DNA of 64,000 nt from Gnetum montanum (GCA_015680685.1 MNCI01025039.1:1-64000), one strand, 5' to 3'. Shown: positions 33,600 through 46,050, numbered from the stretch's first letter. Notes: generated from the letters alone by a model not told the origin. A program made the numbers and translations.

Positions 33600-36115
33600 T
33601 TAGCTACCTTCTTACTTTTGAGCGGAGGTCCATTATGAGTTACATTTTGGAGAGGTACACTGAAGCAAGTTAATATGTGGTCAAGAGTGAAATGATAAAT
33701 GACATGAGACTTTGTGAAGTGAAAAGAAATAGCTTCCTCCCATTTAGTAAAATATTCTATAGCAATAAGAATGAATTAGTACCAAGCACATGAAGGAGGG
33801 CTCATAGCACTAGTAAGGTTTAAACCTTATTTTTGAAAGGGCCATGTGATTTTAGACATGTTAAGCTATGTGAAGGTATGTAAATGAGGGGGGCATGCAT
33901 TTGGCAAGTATCACACGTCTTGACTATGTGATAAGCATCTTTGATTACAGTTGGCAATCACTAGCCTAAAGAACTAATAGGAGCAGCCAAGGAGAATGAC
34001 CCTAGGTGTTCACCACAAACTCTTGAGTGAACTTGATTAAGGACTATCTTAGACTCCACAAGACTAAGACAACATAAAAGAACACCCATAAAAGAAACTT
34101 GAAAAATGATATCATAATTTACTAATTGAAAATGCTGAATACATTTACGCAAAGAATCCTTTGGAGCAACTATAAGATGATCAGGAGTTTTCCTAGTGGT
34201 GAGGTATTGAAGAACATTAGTGTGTTGAAAATTATCATTATTTGTGTTGATAGTGCTTATCAAGATGTTAGGGTATTGTGTAATAGACATTAAGCAAACT
34301 AATTATATGAATTGATCTTGCATAGCGGAAGGATCACCATGGATAGGAAAGGTTACTAAAGTATCAACTAGCATGTTTAAAGATCTTAGAATGTGGCTTA
34401 AGGTATGAGCATAGAGAGAAAGAATAAGTTTCTTAGCCATTTCTAGATATGAAACTAAGTGAAGAGCCTTGCAATCATAGTCACCATTAACTTGATTTAT
34501 GATGAGGTAAGAGTCACCATAAATAGTAATGGTGTTAACTTGATTTTGTAAGGCTAATAAGACACCTGGCATTAGAGCCTTGTATTTAGCTATGTTGTTA
34601 GTGCATAGAAAGTCAAACTTGTAAGCCTAACATAGGACTTTTTTGTAGAAAAAATAAGGACACATGCTACACTAGATCTAAAGGAAGTATTTGCTCCATC
34701 AAATTAGAGGATAGTGTCTAAATCCATAGCATTAGTATTTAAGCTATGAATAACATCAGTTGTTTCAAAGGTAGAGATAAAATTAGTTATGGCTTGACCC
34801 TTAATAAAGTGTTGAGATTAAAAACAAAAGACGAACTCAATAAGAAAATTTTTCCAACAAGTTAAGTGGTGGTTGTTAGAAGGGTTGTTAGCGATGACTT
34901 TAAGAGTGTTACCTTTGCATATAATAAATATCTTACCATTAAGGAGATAATGCCTCTACTTCTTAAGATTGAAAATAAGACTTAGACAAGATTTCTTATA
35001 ATCTAAGAAAGAATGAGCTATGTACTATACTAGAAGATCAACTCAATCTTCTCGTCTTTGAGAGAGCATGATGGATATGGAATGGTTACATATGGAAAGA
35101 TAGAGGTAGAAAGGTTGATGAAATTATGGAGGATGTATAATAAGAAGAGTAGTTAAAGCTTCTTTGATGAAATCAAAGGTCTTTTGACACTTCTTGTTCC
35201 AAATGAAAGAATTAAGATACAAAGAAAATGAGTTAAAGGATGAAGATGGTTAATGCGGTTGGAAATAAAGTGGCAAATCGATTGAAGATGACATTGTAAA
35301 ATACGTATATCTCGAATATTTCTAGGTGGTGTAAGATCTAGAATAGCTTTAATGTTATCAAGATCAATAGCTATACTATCTTGAGAAATAAGATAACCCA
35401 ACATCTTTCTCGTGAGGACCCTAAAAAAGCATTTCTTGGGATTAAGATGAAGGTTAAACTTGTTGCAATGTGTTAGAACATGGTCTAAGTCAAAAGTGTG
35501 ATCAATTACCATGGTAGATTTGATGGTCAAATTGTCAACATAATCATTAACTATTTTGAACATCATGTCATTAAAGATAAAAGTTATAGCTCACTAATAA
35601 GTAGCTCCAATATTTTTGATTCCAAAGGGCATTCAATATAGTAAAATGTTCCTCAAGGAGTCTTGAAAGTGCTATATTGCTGATGCTTTGGATTTATTTG
35701 GATTTAGTTGTAACCAGAAAACCCATTGATAGAGGATAAAAGAGCATGACCAGCTGTAGAGTCTATGAGCTGATGAATGTTTAATAAAGGAAATTCATCC
35801 TTAAAAGTGACCTTATTAAGGTCTAAAAAATCAATGCATATGCGGATGACATCACTCTTTATGGAAACTACAACCATGTTAGAAACCCAATCAAAATAGT
35901 CAATGGGGTGAATAAATCCAGCATTGTAGAGCTTGGTAATCTCTTCTTTTATAAGAAGAGCTATAGTAGGATGACTTTTCTTATCCTTTTTCTAAAGAAG
36001 TTTAGAACTTTCTTTTAAGATGATGTTATGTTGAACCAGCTTTGGGTCTAGACTAAGCATATTGTTATATCCCTAGGTGAAAGTAATTGAATGCTATTGC
36101 AAGATTGCTAAGATC
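33600..36115 (-). pseudogene. Pol relic H (RT, RNase H, integrase), Tat-like, copy B
   Basis: Counterpart of 20080-22600. RT: NDYVDNLTIKS, NLHLNPKKCFFRVLTRKM and LGYLIS (35153-35566). The RNase H part is clearer here: TITIYGDSYLIINQVNGDYD and LEMAKKLI (34303-34572), with the IYGDS-x-LVINQV core of Tat-type RNase H, and LNMLVDTLVTF where ENxLADALATL is usual. The integrase N-terminal remnant FQLVNYDIIFQ...VHSRVCGEHLG lies at 33961-34140, with the core at 33600-33800. The catalytic losses match copy A. Confidence 0.83.
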
Positions 36116-38520
36116 GCTTTCTAAAGGTCCTTGGAAAGAAGAGCACTAAGCTGAAGAGTCTTTTGTTCATCACTTGATTGAAGTACCAGTATTGAACCAT
36201 AAAGGCGTGTCAAATTGAAATATTAAATGAGAGATCAAAATTGAAATTAACCAACATGATATATACATTTGTAGAACCTAAGCAAAATATCAAGTGTGTC
36301 AAATTAGAATATCATTTAAATCAAACCAATGACTTGCAAACCACAAGCTACAGGCTTTAACCAACTTAGCAATGCTTTGCCAACTTGAATATGTTGCAAT
36401 TGATAACAAAACTAGTATGGTTAAAAATGTCTTTAAAAAAAGCAAAATGCAAGTTATGGATGGTACAAGGTACATCATAGTTTTCCCACTTATTACTTTT
36501 ATTTTGTCCATCTTTGGCTCATGTTGAAATGAACTATAATATTAATTATAATTTGCAAATTATTTTCTTTTAAATTCACCCTATATGCTTGGGGCATTAC
36601 ATTAATGAAGCTTTCAACTTTCTTCAATAATGTGTAGATGGTTTGTATTTGTCCAACAAATCCTTTATATTTTTCTAAACATAATAGAAATCTCCACTTT
36701 CTAGTTTTTACTTATATTAAGTATATTAGTGAGGGCCAACTCAAGGACATAGAACTAACATGAAACTTTTATTGAACTTATAAGACAAGGTTACTCATTG
36801 GAATCAATCCCATAAATTAAAGTATCCAAATCATGTGTAGATAATATCTCATTATTTTAACTTGTATCGGTAAGATGAAATAAAATACACCACCAAAATG
36901 GCTATTTTATTAAGTATATATTAAATCCTTGTTCATTTTCTACCTTTTTCTCAATAATAATATTTTTATAAATTGAAAATCACTTAGTAAGATAGGTTAG
37001 CCAACCCTATTTTAAAGAAACAAGGCAAGGTTTTGCATAGATGAGATAAAATACACCACGAAAATGGCTATTTCATGAGTATTCTATGTATACCTTAAAT
37101 CCTTGTTCATTTTCTACATTTTTCTTAACAATAATATTTTCATAAATTGAAAATCACTTTGTAGGAGAGTAACCAACCCTATTTTACTCGGATCAAGTTA
37201 GCATAAAATTGAAGAAGATTACTTTCAAAGCTGGACAATCTTTCAATGAAATAATTATTGAAAAGTAAGCTCACGTAGTTAACATCGGAAGACTTCACAA
37301 ATTTGTTAATGATCGGTGACTCAGATATAACTATTTCATTATTTTCTGAAACAAAATTTACGAAACATCGTTACAAAGTATGTTGTCCAGTTTCTTTTGT
37401 AGTTAAGCGTCCATATGGTTTGCATTATCTATGTCGAAGCTCGAACTCATGCACGCATTTTATTCATAGCATCGGTGAAAGAGGCGGTGTCTCATGTTTT
37501 TGATTGACGATGCAGAGACATAGATATTAGATAATTTTTTGTGATGGATATGAATGCATCGACACCAGAAAACGAAAATGAACCCACACCACGGATCAGG
37601 AAATAAACGAAATAATAGAGATGGAACCAGAAAAACTGCATCCAAAACCGTCGTTGTGTCCACGTGGCACAGACATATATCATGATGATGATGCAGGTTC
37701 ATTATTGTCACAATATAAGATACCAAAAATGGATTATCATTTTAAGGTGGGTCATCCACGGTGATGGATGATTGAAAGTCTAACTTCATTCAATAATTAA
37801 TTTACTTTCTTGTCTATCAAGGATAGAATTTTCACTAATCACGATTGATGTGTTCTTTTGAGAGAGAGTTTTCTACCTCTCTTGGGAGAAACCCCCTAGT
37901 AAGAAGTGAAAACTTACAAAGGTAAGCATAAAAACTTGAAATCTAAGAATTTTTTGAATATTATTGTTTATTTACTTTTTTTTTCGCCTATCACCTCCTC
38001 TCTTCCAAGTGACTACATCCAAGCCTTTACTAAGAAGTGAAAACCCATAAGGGTGTTTTTCAATAAGGACAAGGCATGATCTTTTTCCTAACCTAGAAAG
38101 GAGGTTTCTTAGGGATATCAGTTTTAAGAACGAAAACCTAAAAAAGCACCCTAAAAACATTTGGGCTTCTTTTAGTTATAAGAATAAAAACCCGAAAAGA
38201 ATCCCCAACAAATGGTTGGGCTTCTTAAAACTCTCTCTTCATTGATTTGAGAAATTTTTAAATATTATTATTTATTATTTGAGTTTGAGACCCCATCACT
38301 TTCAAGTATAGGTCCAAGCTTAAACCTAGGTCTTACAACTTAAAGAAATAGGTAGGTGATTGACCAATGGCAATGTGAGCTGCTAGATTCAATGATGAGA
38401 ATGATCTCCCACCGTAGTGGGCTAACTGCCTAATGAAGTTGGAGAGGGTGAACATAACTATCAACTTTCTCATTGACATATGAGTTCATAGGTAAGGTTG
38501 GATGAGAACAAACACGAAAC
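36116..38520. other. Unclassified intergenic DNA upstream of H, copy B
   Basis: Counterpart of 22601-24833, including the tandem pair at 36868-37200. It keeps about 125 bp (37911-38036) that copy A lost between two taagaagtgaaaac repeats. No gene recognised. Confidence 0.55.
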
Positions 38521-38845
38521 TGCATTGATGAGCAGCGAGGTACCCCTATGCCCAACTATATGAATCACAAAGCATTCACACACAATCCGGTAAAATTCCA
38601 TGGACTCTATAGTTTCTGGTGCATTAGTCTTCTAGGCAGTGAACCTTGCCCTGAGGTCATTCGTTGTTTTCCCAATTACACTTGTGATGCACTTGGTATG
38701 GTTAAGTGTAATTGAGGCATATGATTTTTATCATTTTATGTTTTATGTTCTTTGGTGCTTGAAGAGAGAGATAAAGTAATTTAATGATTAATCTAATTTA
38801 ACTAACTAATTGGTCTCTAACTAGTCATAACATAAGCATTCAGTA

Positions 38846-39678
38846 TTCGACGTCGGGGCTACAATGTCGAGTATTTGACATCGGGGCTGTGACGTTGGGT
38901 ACATGACGTTGGGGTCTAGATGCGACGTTAGGTATCTAACATCAAGGTATATACATTGGCCTATAAATATAGTGCCTGGGCTCCAGTTTTCATATCAGTT
39001 TTTGTAGTTTCTAGTCAGAGTAGCGAAGCTCTTGCAATTTATTTTCTCCAAAGTTAAAATATTTTTTGAGTGCCTGTAGTAGGAGTCTAAGTGTGTACGA
39101 ATCTTTGTTCGAACATTGATGTACCTAAGCACAACAGTGTGATGGGAATAAAATAAACTCTTTTGATAATCCTTGCAGCACTGAGAATAGATTAATGTTT
39201 CCTTTAATGCACTTTACTTTAATGCATTTCAATTAAGCAGTTAATTTCTAGTTGTTAATGAACACGAGCACGACCACTTCAAGCATACATGTAGTGTTTG
39301 GTAACCCAATAACACTTAACGTTTGGTAGCCTAACAACCTTATGTGTGTTTAGAATGTGTCTAGAAAAGTGGGATGGGTACTTGTGTTAGGCTAGCTAGG
39401 CTAGTTTAGATCTTATTTTCTACTATTCATTAGCCTAGTTAATCTATCTCTTTATCATCATCAGGAGAAGCATAGAATTAGATAACATCATATGCCTCAC
39501 TTTGAACTAAACCATACGTGACAAAGGTACCACTAGTCCAAGTGGGAAGACAAAAAACTACGATCAAAACATAATGATATAAATGCCACAACTAGTCCCA
39601 TATATGGAATTCAAGCAGATCATGTGTGAATGCTTGTGATTCGTGTGGTTGAGTGTAGGTGTACCTCACCGCTCATCA
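38846..39678 (+). repeat. 5' LTR of element F, copy B
   Basis: The U3 GACGT/ACATC words (38858-38945) are followed by TATA box GGCCTATAAATATAGTGCC (near 38960), polyadenylation-type AATAAAATAAAC (near 39148), U5 motifs (39300-39340) and the terminus CGCTCATCA. Compared with the 3' LTR it has an extra stretch of about 80 bp of U3 repeats and lacks the TGATGAAACATG start. Confidence 0.83.
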
Positions 39679-39679
39679 T

Positions 39680-39697
39680 TGGCATCATTGTCAGGGA
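39680..39697 (+). other. Primer binding site of element F, copy B
   Basis: TGGCATCATTGTCAGGGA, one base after the LTR; tRNA-Asp type with transitions. Confidence 0.85.
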
Positions 39698-39803
39698 AGG
39701 TGCTAGTTATCTAGATTAGTTATATCATACATAATCATTGTAATGGTATTAACGATATATCTTATAAAAAATATTAACTCACACACACCATAAACCAACA
39801 ACA

Positions 39804-42130
39804 ATGTCTCTCACACATGAAAGTGACAATGCATTGTATAGCAAAAGCATTCATTGGAGAACTAATGAGATATGCGATGAAGAAGATTGGAGTGACCAAC
39901 CTTATGTAAGAGTTTCTTATGATCATGACCACCCTGACAACACTCAAAGACTACATTCACCTAAGGCAAACAATCTTGGAGGAGATGATGTAAGTCTTGA
40001 GCTAAGGGAGGTCTCAAGGCCTAAGACCTCCTTAAAACCAAGAAATGATAAATTAAGGGACCATGAGGAATACCATAGAAGCCATGGAAATTCTTTCAAT
40101 TCCTCATCTTCCTCTTCCCCTTCAACGTCTAGTTCTAACAAAGATGAACGTAGGTATAGAGATAGAGCTCCATTAAAGGGTCAGACAAAAAACCAAAATC
40201 GAACCCATGGGAAAGGTCAAAGACATCACTATGAACATAGAAATTTCCCTCACAATTTATTTGATGACAATGAACCCTTGTTGGCCACTAAGAGCCTAAT
40301 GTATATCACAGAGGCTATTAAGATATCTCGCAAGCATCACAAAAAGAGTCGTTTACCTAAGTTGGACATGAATAATATTCCTAAATTTGCAGGAGGTTAT
40401 GATTCAGATCCACAACATCATTTACAAGCCTTCCGAGATGCCTGTATCTATTACAACATTAAAAGTGGATGGAAAAAGGTTAACCTCTTTCCTAGGACAC
40501 TAATTGATAGAGTTAGAGTATAGTATAGATTGTTGAGGCCAGGTTCAATTCGATGGTGGTCAACAATGTTGAAATGTTTCAATGAGAAATACCAAACCTA
40601 TGTGAGGGTGTTCAATTTGAGGAGATAGATGCAAGAGTGGAAATAAGAACAACATGAACCCTTGGACATGGCCTTAGATAGATATTATGCCTTATTGAAT
40701 AGATGCTTAGGCCATGGTTTCTCCTAGGAAAGGAAACGTTTCCACATCATAGATGGGCTTCATAATAAAATAAGGGAGATCCTTGGAATGTATGCCCCAG
40801 CGCAATTATACGAGCTCTAAGCCCATCAGATCAAAGAGCTAATAGAGTGTGTGGCAAAAGAAGAAGGAGAGATATGCAAATGGAAGAATGTTGAGAAATA
40901 TCAATGGGACTCAACTCTTCAACAAAAGGAGGTCTAGATCTATGGTAAGGAGAACGAAACTAATCCTAATAAGGTGATCCCACAACAAACCTTGCCGATA
41001 TAGGAGTCTATTGATGAATTAGAAGCAAAGTTTAATAGGATGTCCAAATGGATATATGAAAATGTCACAACTCTCATTAAGACAGTTGAGGAGAGAATCA
41101 TGCAAAATAAGCTAGGCAATCAAAATAAATAAAGGATACAAACCCAAGAAACAACTAAGAACACTTTTCAACAAAAGGGAAACATGGCTAAAGAAAGTAA
41201 GGCTATAGACTCAATCACAGACAAAGATAATGGATGCAACATCTACATATATGACCATCTAAAGGGTCATTACCCAATCTTATTACATCTATGGGAGTAT
41301 TGGACAAGTGCCTTAAATCCAAAGTTTGTGTAAAGCACATGCCTAGGAGATTTCTTCTCCCACCAGGTAATTATAGATAGTCCCACAACTAATCGTACCA
41401 TCCTAGGGAGACTTATTACCAACTTCAACATAGCAATCAACCATAGTGGCAACAACCAGAATCATGGGGGAGGCCACCACTAAATCAGCCCTATCCTTCC
41501 TACCTACCGAAATTTCATGAATACTATGTTCAACACCTTGTTTCTCCAACTAGTTCTACATCCTCTACTTGTAATCGCCACTACCACTCTCTTAAGTACC
41601 ATCAATTCATGACATCCCTTGAAGGATCACCACCTTGTGCCTCTTACCATCCATCCTACCCTTGATATTCTCATAATCCACCTCATTATATTCTACCACC
41701 AAGGACATAGGAAGGTTTCACACTACAATATCAACAAATGAATGCCACTTGTGCTGCACATGTTCATAGACATGCTGACACTAGTGGGTCTCAACCGCAA
41801 CGTAGGAAATGCCCCTTCTGGAGGAAAGGCCATAAGCCAAAGCAAACCATGCATTGACCCACCACATCATCCAAGCCAACACAATGCCAATATAATGCAC
41901 CACCTTCCCTTTCATCACCATTATCGTCTAAGCCTACACAAGGGCCACCATCCATCAATACTCCAATTCCAAATCCAACTAATGAATCTACAAGCATGGG
42001 AAGACAAATAAATCAATGCATACCATATCGTGATCAAGGGTGCAATCATGGGCCAACCATCCATAATGTTAACACACCTCATACTTTGACCCACCATACA
42101 TTTAACAACCAAGTGTATGACCGATGATTT
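39804..42130 (+). pseudogene. Gag of element F, copy B
   Basis: Gag starting at ATG 39804 (MSLTHESDNALYSKSIHWRT), 239 codons open before a stop at 40521 that replaces the Trp of AKVWYR-type text (RVRV, stop, YRLLRPGSIRWWST). Order: an acidic N-terminus, a Ser run, a basic stretch KGQRHHYEHRN, then ATKSLMYITEAIKIS, MNNIPKFAGGYDSDPQHHLQ, the capsid domain through HIIDGLHNKIREILGMYA, IDELEAKFNRM, and NIYIYDHLKGHYPILLHLWE, where the first knuckle has lost its cysteines. A second site RRKCPFWRKGHK (about 41800) is retained but frame-shifted. The tail is Pro/His/Asn-rich to about 42130. No protease follows. Confidence 0.83.
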
Positions 42131-42860
42131 TTCTACCCAGCCAACCAAGTGGTATGTACTATTTCTATTATTTAATTGTTGGTGTCTGGTTTCTGGCCTT
42201 GAATTTCATTACCAATGATTAGGACATGATTTCTTTTTCATGAAACAAGTAGTGAGTTCACAACATCCACCCATCCAAAAACTCTATGGTTTTTCTTATT
42301 TTAGAAATGTGTAGTCCCTTTTTCATTAATACAACTTTAAGAAATTTGTGACTTTGGTAGTTTCCGAAATTAGAAAGGATTCAAAGGTTTAAATAGGGTG
42401 TGGCTTCAAGGGGATTCAGTATTCTTTGTGCCTTTCTATTTGCCTAGGTGCATGTGTGTTTTCATGGATTTCTTACTATTCTGTGTTGACCGATAAAAGA
42501 AAGTTGAATAGATCTTTGTGTGGTGTGGTTCTTATAAAAAAAATGATGGGAATTCAAAGCACACCCCTTAGACAAAATAAACAAGTTACAAGCATTGGTT
42601 ATGGGACTAGAAAGACATATATCCATGCCTGAAGGTGCCCTCTAACTAAGGCCTTTCCTCACTTCCTACTTCTCTTTTCTTCTCTAATAAGAAACAGTGG
42701 TTGTTTTGTGGGAGCACTCTTGTGTTTCAGGGAATGGATTGGTCTTAGAATGTTGATGTGAAGTCACTAAACGTGGTTGGTTTTGGTTTGGACTAAGGAT
42801 GGATCCTATCAAGTCATTTAACCAAAAAATCCATAAGGGACTTCATGTGACCTTAATTAG
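42131..42860 (+). other. Non-coding spacer of element F, upstream part
   Basis: Homologous to the E spacer 47220-47935: both have ggaattcaaagcacacccct and tcctatcaagtca-ttaacca followed by a phrase like cttcatgtgacc. No coding frame. 42856-42860 (attag) is the left TSD of element E. Confidence 0.72.
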
Positions 42861-43728
42861 TGATGAAGTGTCATTTTGTCATGTGTTTACTAGGCCGCAT
42901 ATACGGGAACCCGTATACGCGGCTGTGTCGATGTGGCCCTGTTTACGCAGAGCCTATTCTGGCCTATAAATAAAAGGGCTTCCACCTCTCTTAGGTACCT
43001 TTTTATCAGTTGTAGCGAAGCTCTTATAGTTTGTTTCCGTGAGAGTTAGAATATTTTCCAAGTGCCTGCAGTAGGTGTAAGAAAGGTGTCCGGCTCTTTA
43101 TTTGAGCATTGATGTACCTGAGCTCATTGGTGTGAATGGCAATAAAGACGAGCTTTTCGATCATTCCTTGCAGAAATTGGACTTAATTATTTAATGCATT
43201 TAATAGTTTAAATATTTCTATGCTTTAATAGTTCTTAAGTTTATCTAGTTATTATTTTAATTTTTATCACTCATTTATAGTTTGTAGGGACCATAAGTAC
43301 GACCATCTCGAACATAAACTCAACGCTTGGCAACCCAGTGATGCTTAACATTTGGTAACCCAGTAGTGGTTAGGGGATGCTTAGGATGTGCACAGAAGAT
43401 GGGATCAGATACTTATGCTAGGAATAGTTAAGATATAGATTAGGATAATCATAGATTATATAGTATTTCATTCTTTACTTTCCATACCTTAATTAGACGC
43501 CAAAATATAAAGTAAAAAGCCATAAAAATTTGTTGCCTCAATCTCACTTAACCATTGCCACTAGAACATCACAAATGAGGTTGGGAAGACAATGACTGTT
43601 CTAACCAAGGGTTTGCTGGTAAAGGTCTGGTGTATGAAAAGTGCTTATAGTCTACGGAATTTGACCAAGTTGCGTGTGAACATCCATGATTTGCATGGTT
43701 GGGCGTAGGGGTACCTAGCTACTCATCA
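42861..43728 (+). repeat. 5' LTR of element E
   Basis: 868 bp, TGATGAAGTG...CTACTCATCA. U3 carries the palindrome TATACGGGAACCCGTATA (42900-42917), then TATA box GGCCTATAAATAAAAGGGC (42961-42979), AATAAAGA polyadenylation-type signal near 43142, and the paired U5 motifs GGCAACCCAGTGATGC and TTGGTAACCCAGTAGTGG (43325-43375). It lacks about 34 bp of U3 present in the 3' LTR. Confidence 0.93.
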
Positions 43729-43729
43729 T

Positions 43730-43747
43730 TGGCGCCGTTGCTGGGGA
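43730..43747 (+). other. Primer binding site of element E
   Basis: TGGCGCCGTTGCTGGGGA differs at one position from the complement of plant tRNA-Asp 3' end (TGGCGCCGTTGCCGGGGA). It is the best preserved PBS in the window and anchors the reading of the others. Confidence 0.93.
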
Positions 43748-43893
43748 TTGTTAGTCTTACATGTGCCAATTAACCTTAGCAAACTTATTATTCATGTCAT
43801 TGGAACGGACCCAGGATAGTAACATTTACGCATGCTAGGCAGACTAAGAAAAAGGTAAAGTACACCGATTAACTGGATCATCTAACATCCAAC

Positions 43894-46050
43894 ATGTTTT
43901 CTTCTCATAGGTGAGATGGATCTAATCCACCAGTGCCACAAGAATGTCGGGTGGTATACAAGCATCCCAATGAATATGTCCCTGACTTCACCTTCATCCT
44001 ACATTAGGATGAGCATCTGCGATGGCTGGACATGGAAGGAAATATCATACTACCACCTGACCGATTGGCTCCTGGAATGTTGTTCCACAATCTTGCCAAA
44101 CTAGGCATCCAGAATCGTGGTGTGGAGTACGTCATGGAAGACCATGACTACTAGGACTATCGTCCTGCTGAGGCCCAATAGGTACAAGATCAGCAGCAGG
44201 AAGAACGGTATGAACACATGAAAGTAAAACAATTCAGTAACCCCTTATTCTTGCAAGGGTTGTATGATGATGGGGAGCCTATCTTTCATGACTCCCATTC
44301 AGCCAAACTTCCTTTGGGACATTAGGTCATCTAGTCCATCATCCAGAACAAGAAAGCAAGTGATCGGGACCCCCAAGATGATGGAGGGTCACGCAGGAAA
44401 GGTCACAGCACAAGCAAAGATGGGCAAGAAGATTGAGGCCACCGTTAGAGTAGAGGGGGAGATCGACACCAGGGTGGTGGCGATCCCTCTCCCTCTTCTC
44501 CGTCCTTTCGCTCCCCACTACCTTCATCCAGTTTAGACTCTAATAATAACTATGGTAGAAAGGAGTGAGGTGATGGTGGTCATAACGACTGAACATACAA
44601 TTGTGATCCGCAAACTCACTTGCAAGTGTTCCATGATGCTTGCACCTTGCAGAATATTGAGAATGATTGGCAGAAGCTTAAGTTGTTCCCTCACACATTC
44701 ATCAAGGAAGAAGAAAGTTGGTACCGATCTTTGGAACTAGAATCAATCAGAATATGGAGGACGATGCTTGAGATATTCAATGACAAGTATCAAACCTACT
44801 CCATAGTGGCAAATCTGAGATGTTAGATCCAAGGGTGGAAGCAAGGTAATCATGAACCCTTGGATACAGCCATGAGCAGGTATTATTCATTGCTACATTG
44901 GTGCCCTGGTCATGGCTACTCTCAGCGGGCACAGCTTCACCATATCATTGATGGGCTCTGCTTTGAAATGAGAAAGACCCTTGGCGTGTATGCCCAAGGA
45001 TGATTATCAAAACTAAGGGCCCATCAATTGCAACGCCTAATTGAGTAAGTGGCCAAAGAAGAGGGGGAAATCAGAAAGAAGGAGAGTGTAGAGGAGTTTA
45101 ACTAGGATCTTTCCATCAGAAAAAGGAAAGTCCAGTTTTTTGAAGATGAGGAGGAACCACCACTGGAAGCAGCAGTGAACCAAAAAACCTTGCCCTTACA
45201 AAAGTTTGCATCTGAAATATCGGCAAAGGTTGATAAGATGTGGGATTCTTTGGATGAAAAATTCCAAAGTATGTTGAAAATTGCAGAAGAGTCCAGAGAA
45301 CAAGGTAATGATCGTGATCAACATAGGAAGAAGGAAGTTGAACATGCCCAACATAAGGGTAAGGGCAAAGTTGTTGTAGCAAACCAGGTTGCAAACTCTG
45401 ACAAGGATGAAGACGATGAATGTGGCATATGCCAATATGAACACCCTAAGGGGTGTTGTCCTATGGTGTCACATCTTCAAGATTTTGGGATGTACGCATT
45501 GAATCCTCACTTGGTGAGGAGGCAAACACCCTGAAGGTTGCCTTACCCACAAGGTAACCCAAGGTAGTTCCACCAGCAGTAAGGATATTATCCAAGTGGA
45601 GTGCCACTGCAACCCTATGAACACTTTCAGCAGTGGAAACAGCCACAAGCATGGGGAATGCCAACTCCAAGGCAACAGTACCCTTACCGACAGCCAGATC
45701 CCTATGGGTACTACGTTCAGCAACTAGTCTCTCCACGGGACTCTTCCAGCCATGCCACATTTCAGAATTATTACCATCCCCCAGAATATTTCTAACCACA
45801 ATCTCCATCACCCAGGGGGGAAAGCCCACATCTCTACTATCCTTCATCACCTTCTCTTGCCACTCCTTCTCCACAGCATCTCACTTAGCTACCACCTACT
45901 CCACCTATGCAAGAGGAGATACTGCCATAGCCACAGCAATGACATGCTACGAGGGCTGTCAACCTACAATCGGCACCTTAGCCGAGTGGATCGGAACCCA
46001 AACCATGCAAACATCCATTTTGCTGGCCCAATAAACTAAACACACCCTCA
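43894..46050 (+). pseudogene. Gag of element E
   Basis: Starts at ATG 43894 (MFSSHR, stop, DGSNPP). All recognisable blocks lie in this one frame: YKHPNEYVPDFTFILH, stop, DEHLRWLDMEGNIILPPDR (43955-44075); THLQVFHDACTLQNIENDW and KLKLFPHTFIKEEESWYRSL (44600-44740); EIFNDKYQTYSIV; DTAMSRYYSLLH, HHIIDGLCFEMRKTLGVYA (44870-45000); a Lys/Glu-rich stretch; the knuckle CGICQYEHPKGCC (45421-45459); and the Pro/Gln-rich tail PRQQYPYRQPDPYGYYVQQL (45601-45795). Damage is by stop codons, not frameshifts. In R1 the stop after FILH falls at the same codon. Confidence 0.87.

Larger units (their letters stand above)
27970..41680. repeat. Copy B of the tandem segmental duplication (13.7 kb)
   Basis: Begins abruptly in a minus-strand protease-RT linker of the R2 type and ends at the point in F gag (…ctcataatcca) where copy A stops. 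The arrangement is what a simple head-to-tail duplication joining F gag to R2 protease would give. Copy B lacks the C insertion and about 2.6 kb found in copy A (4857-7465). Confidence 0.82.

Noticed and set aside
43730-43747. tRNA-Asp-like sequence as a tRNA gene
   Set aside because: Only the 18-nt complement of the tRNA 3' end is present, next to an LTR end; it is a primer binding site.
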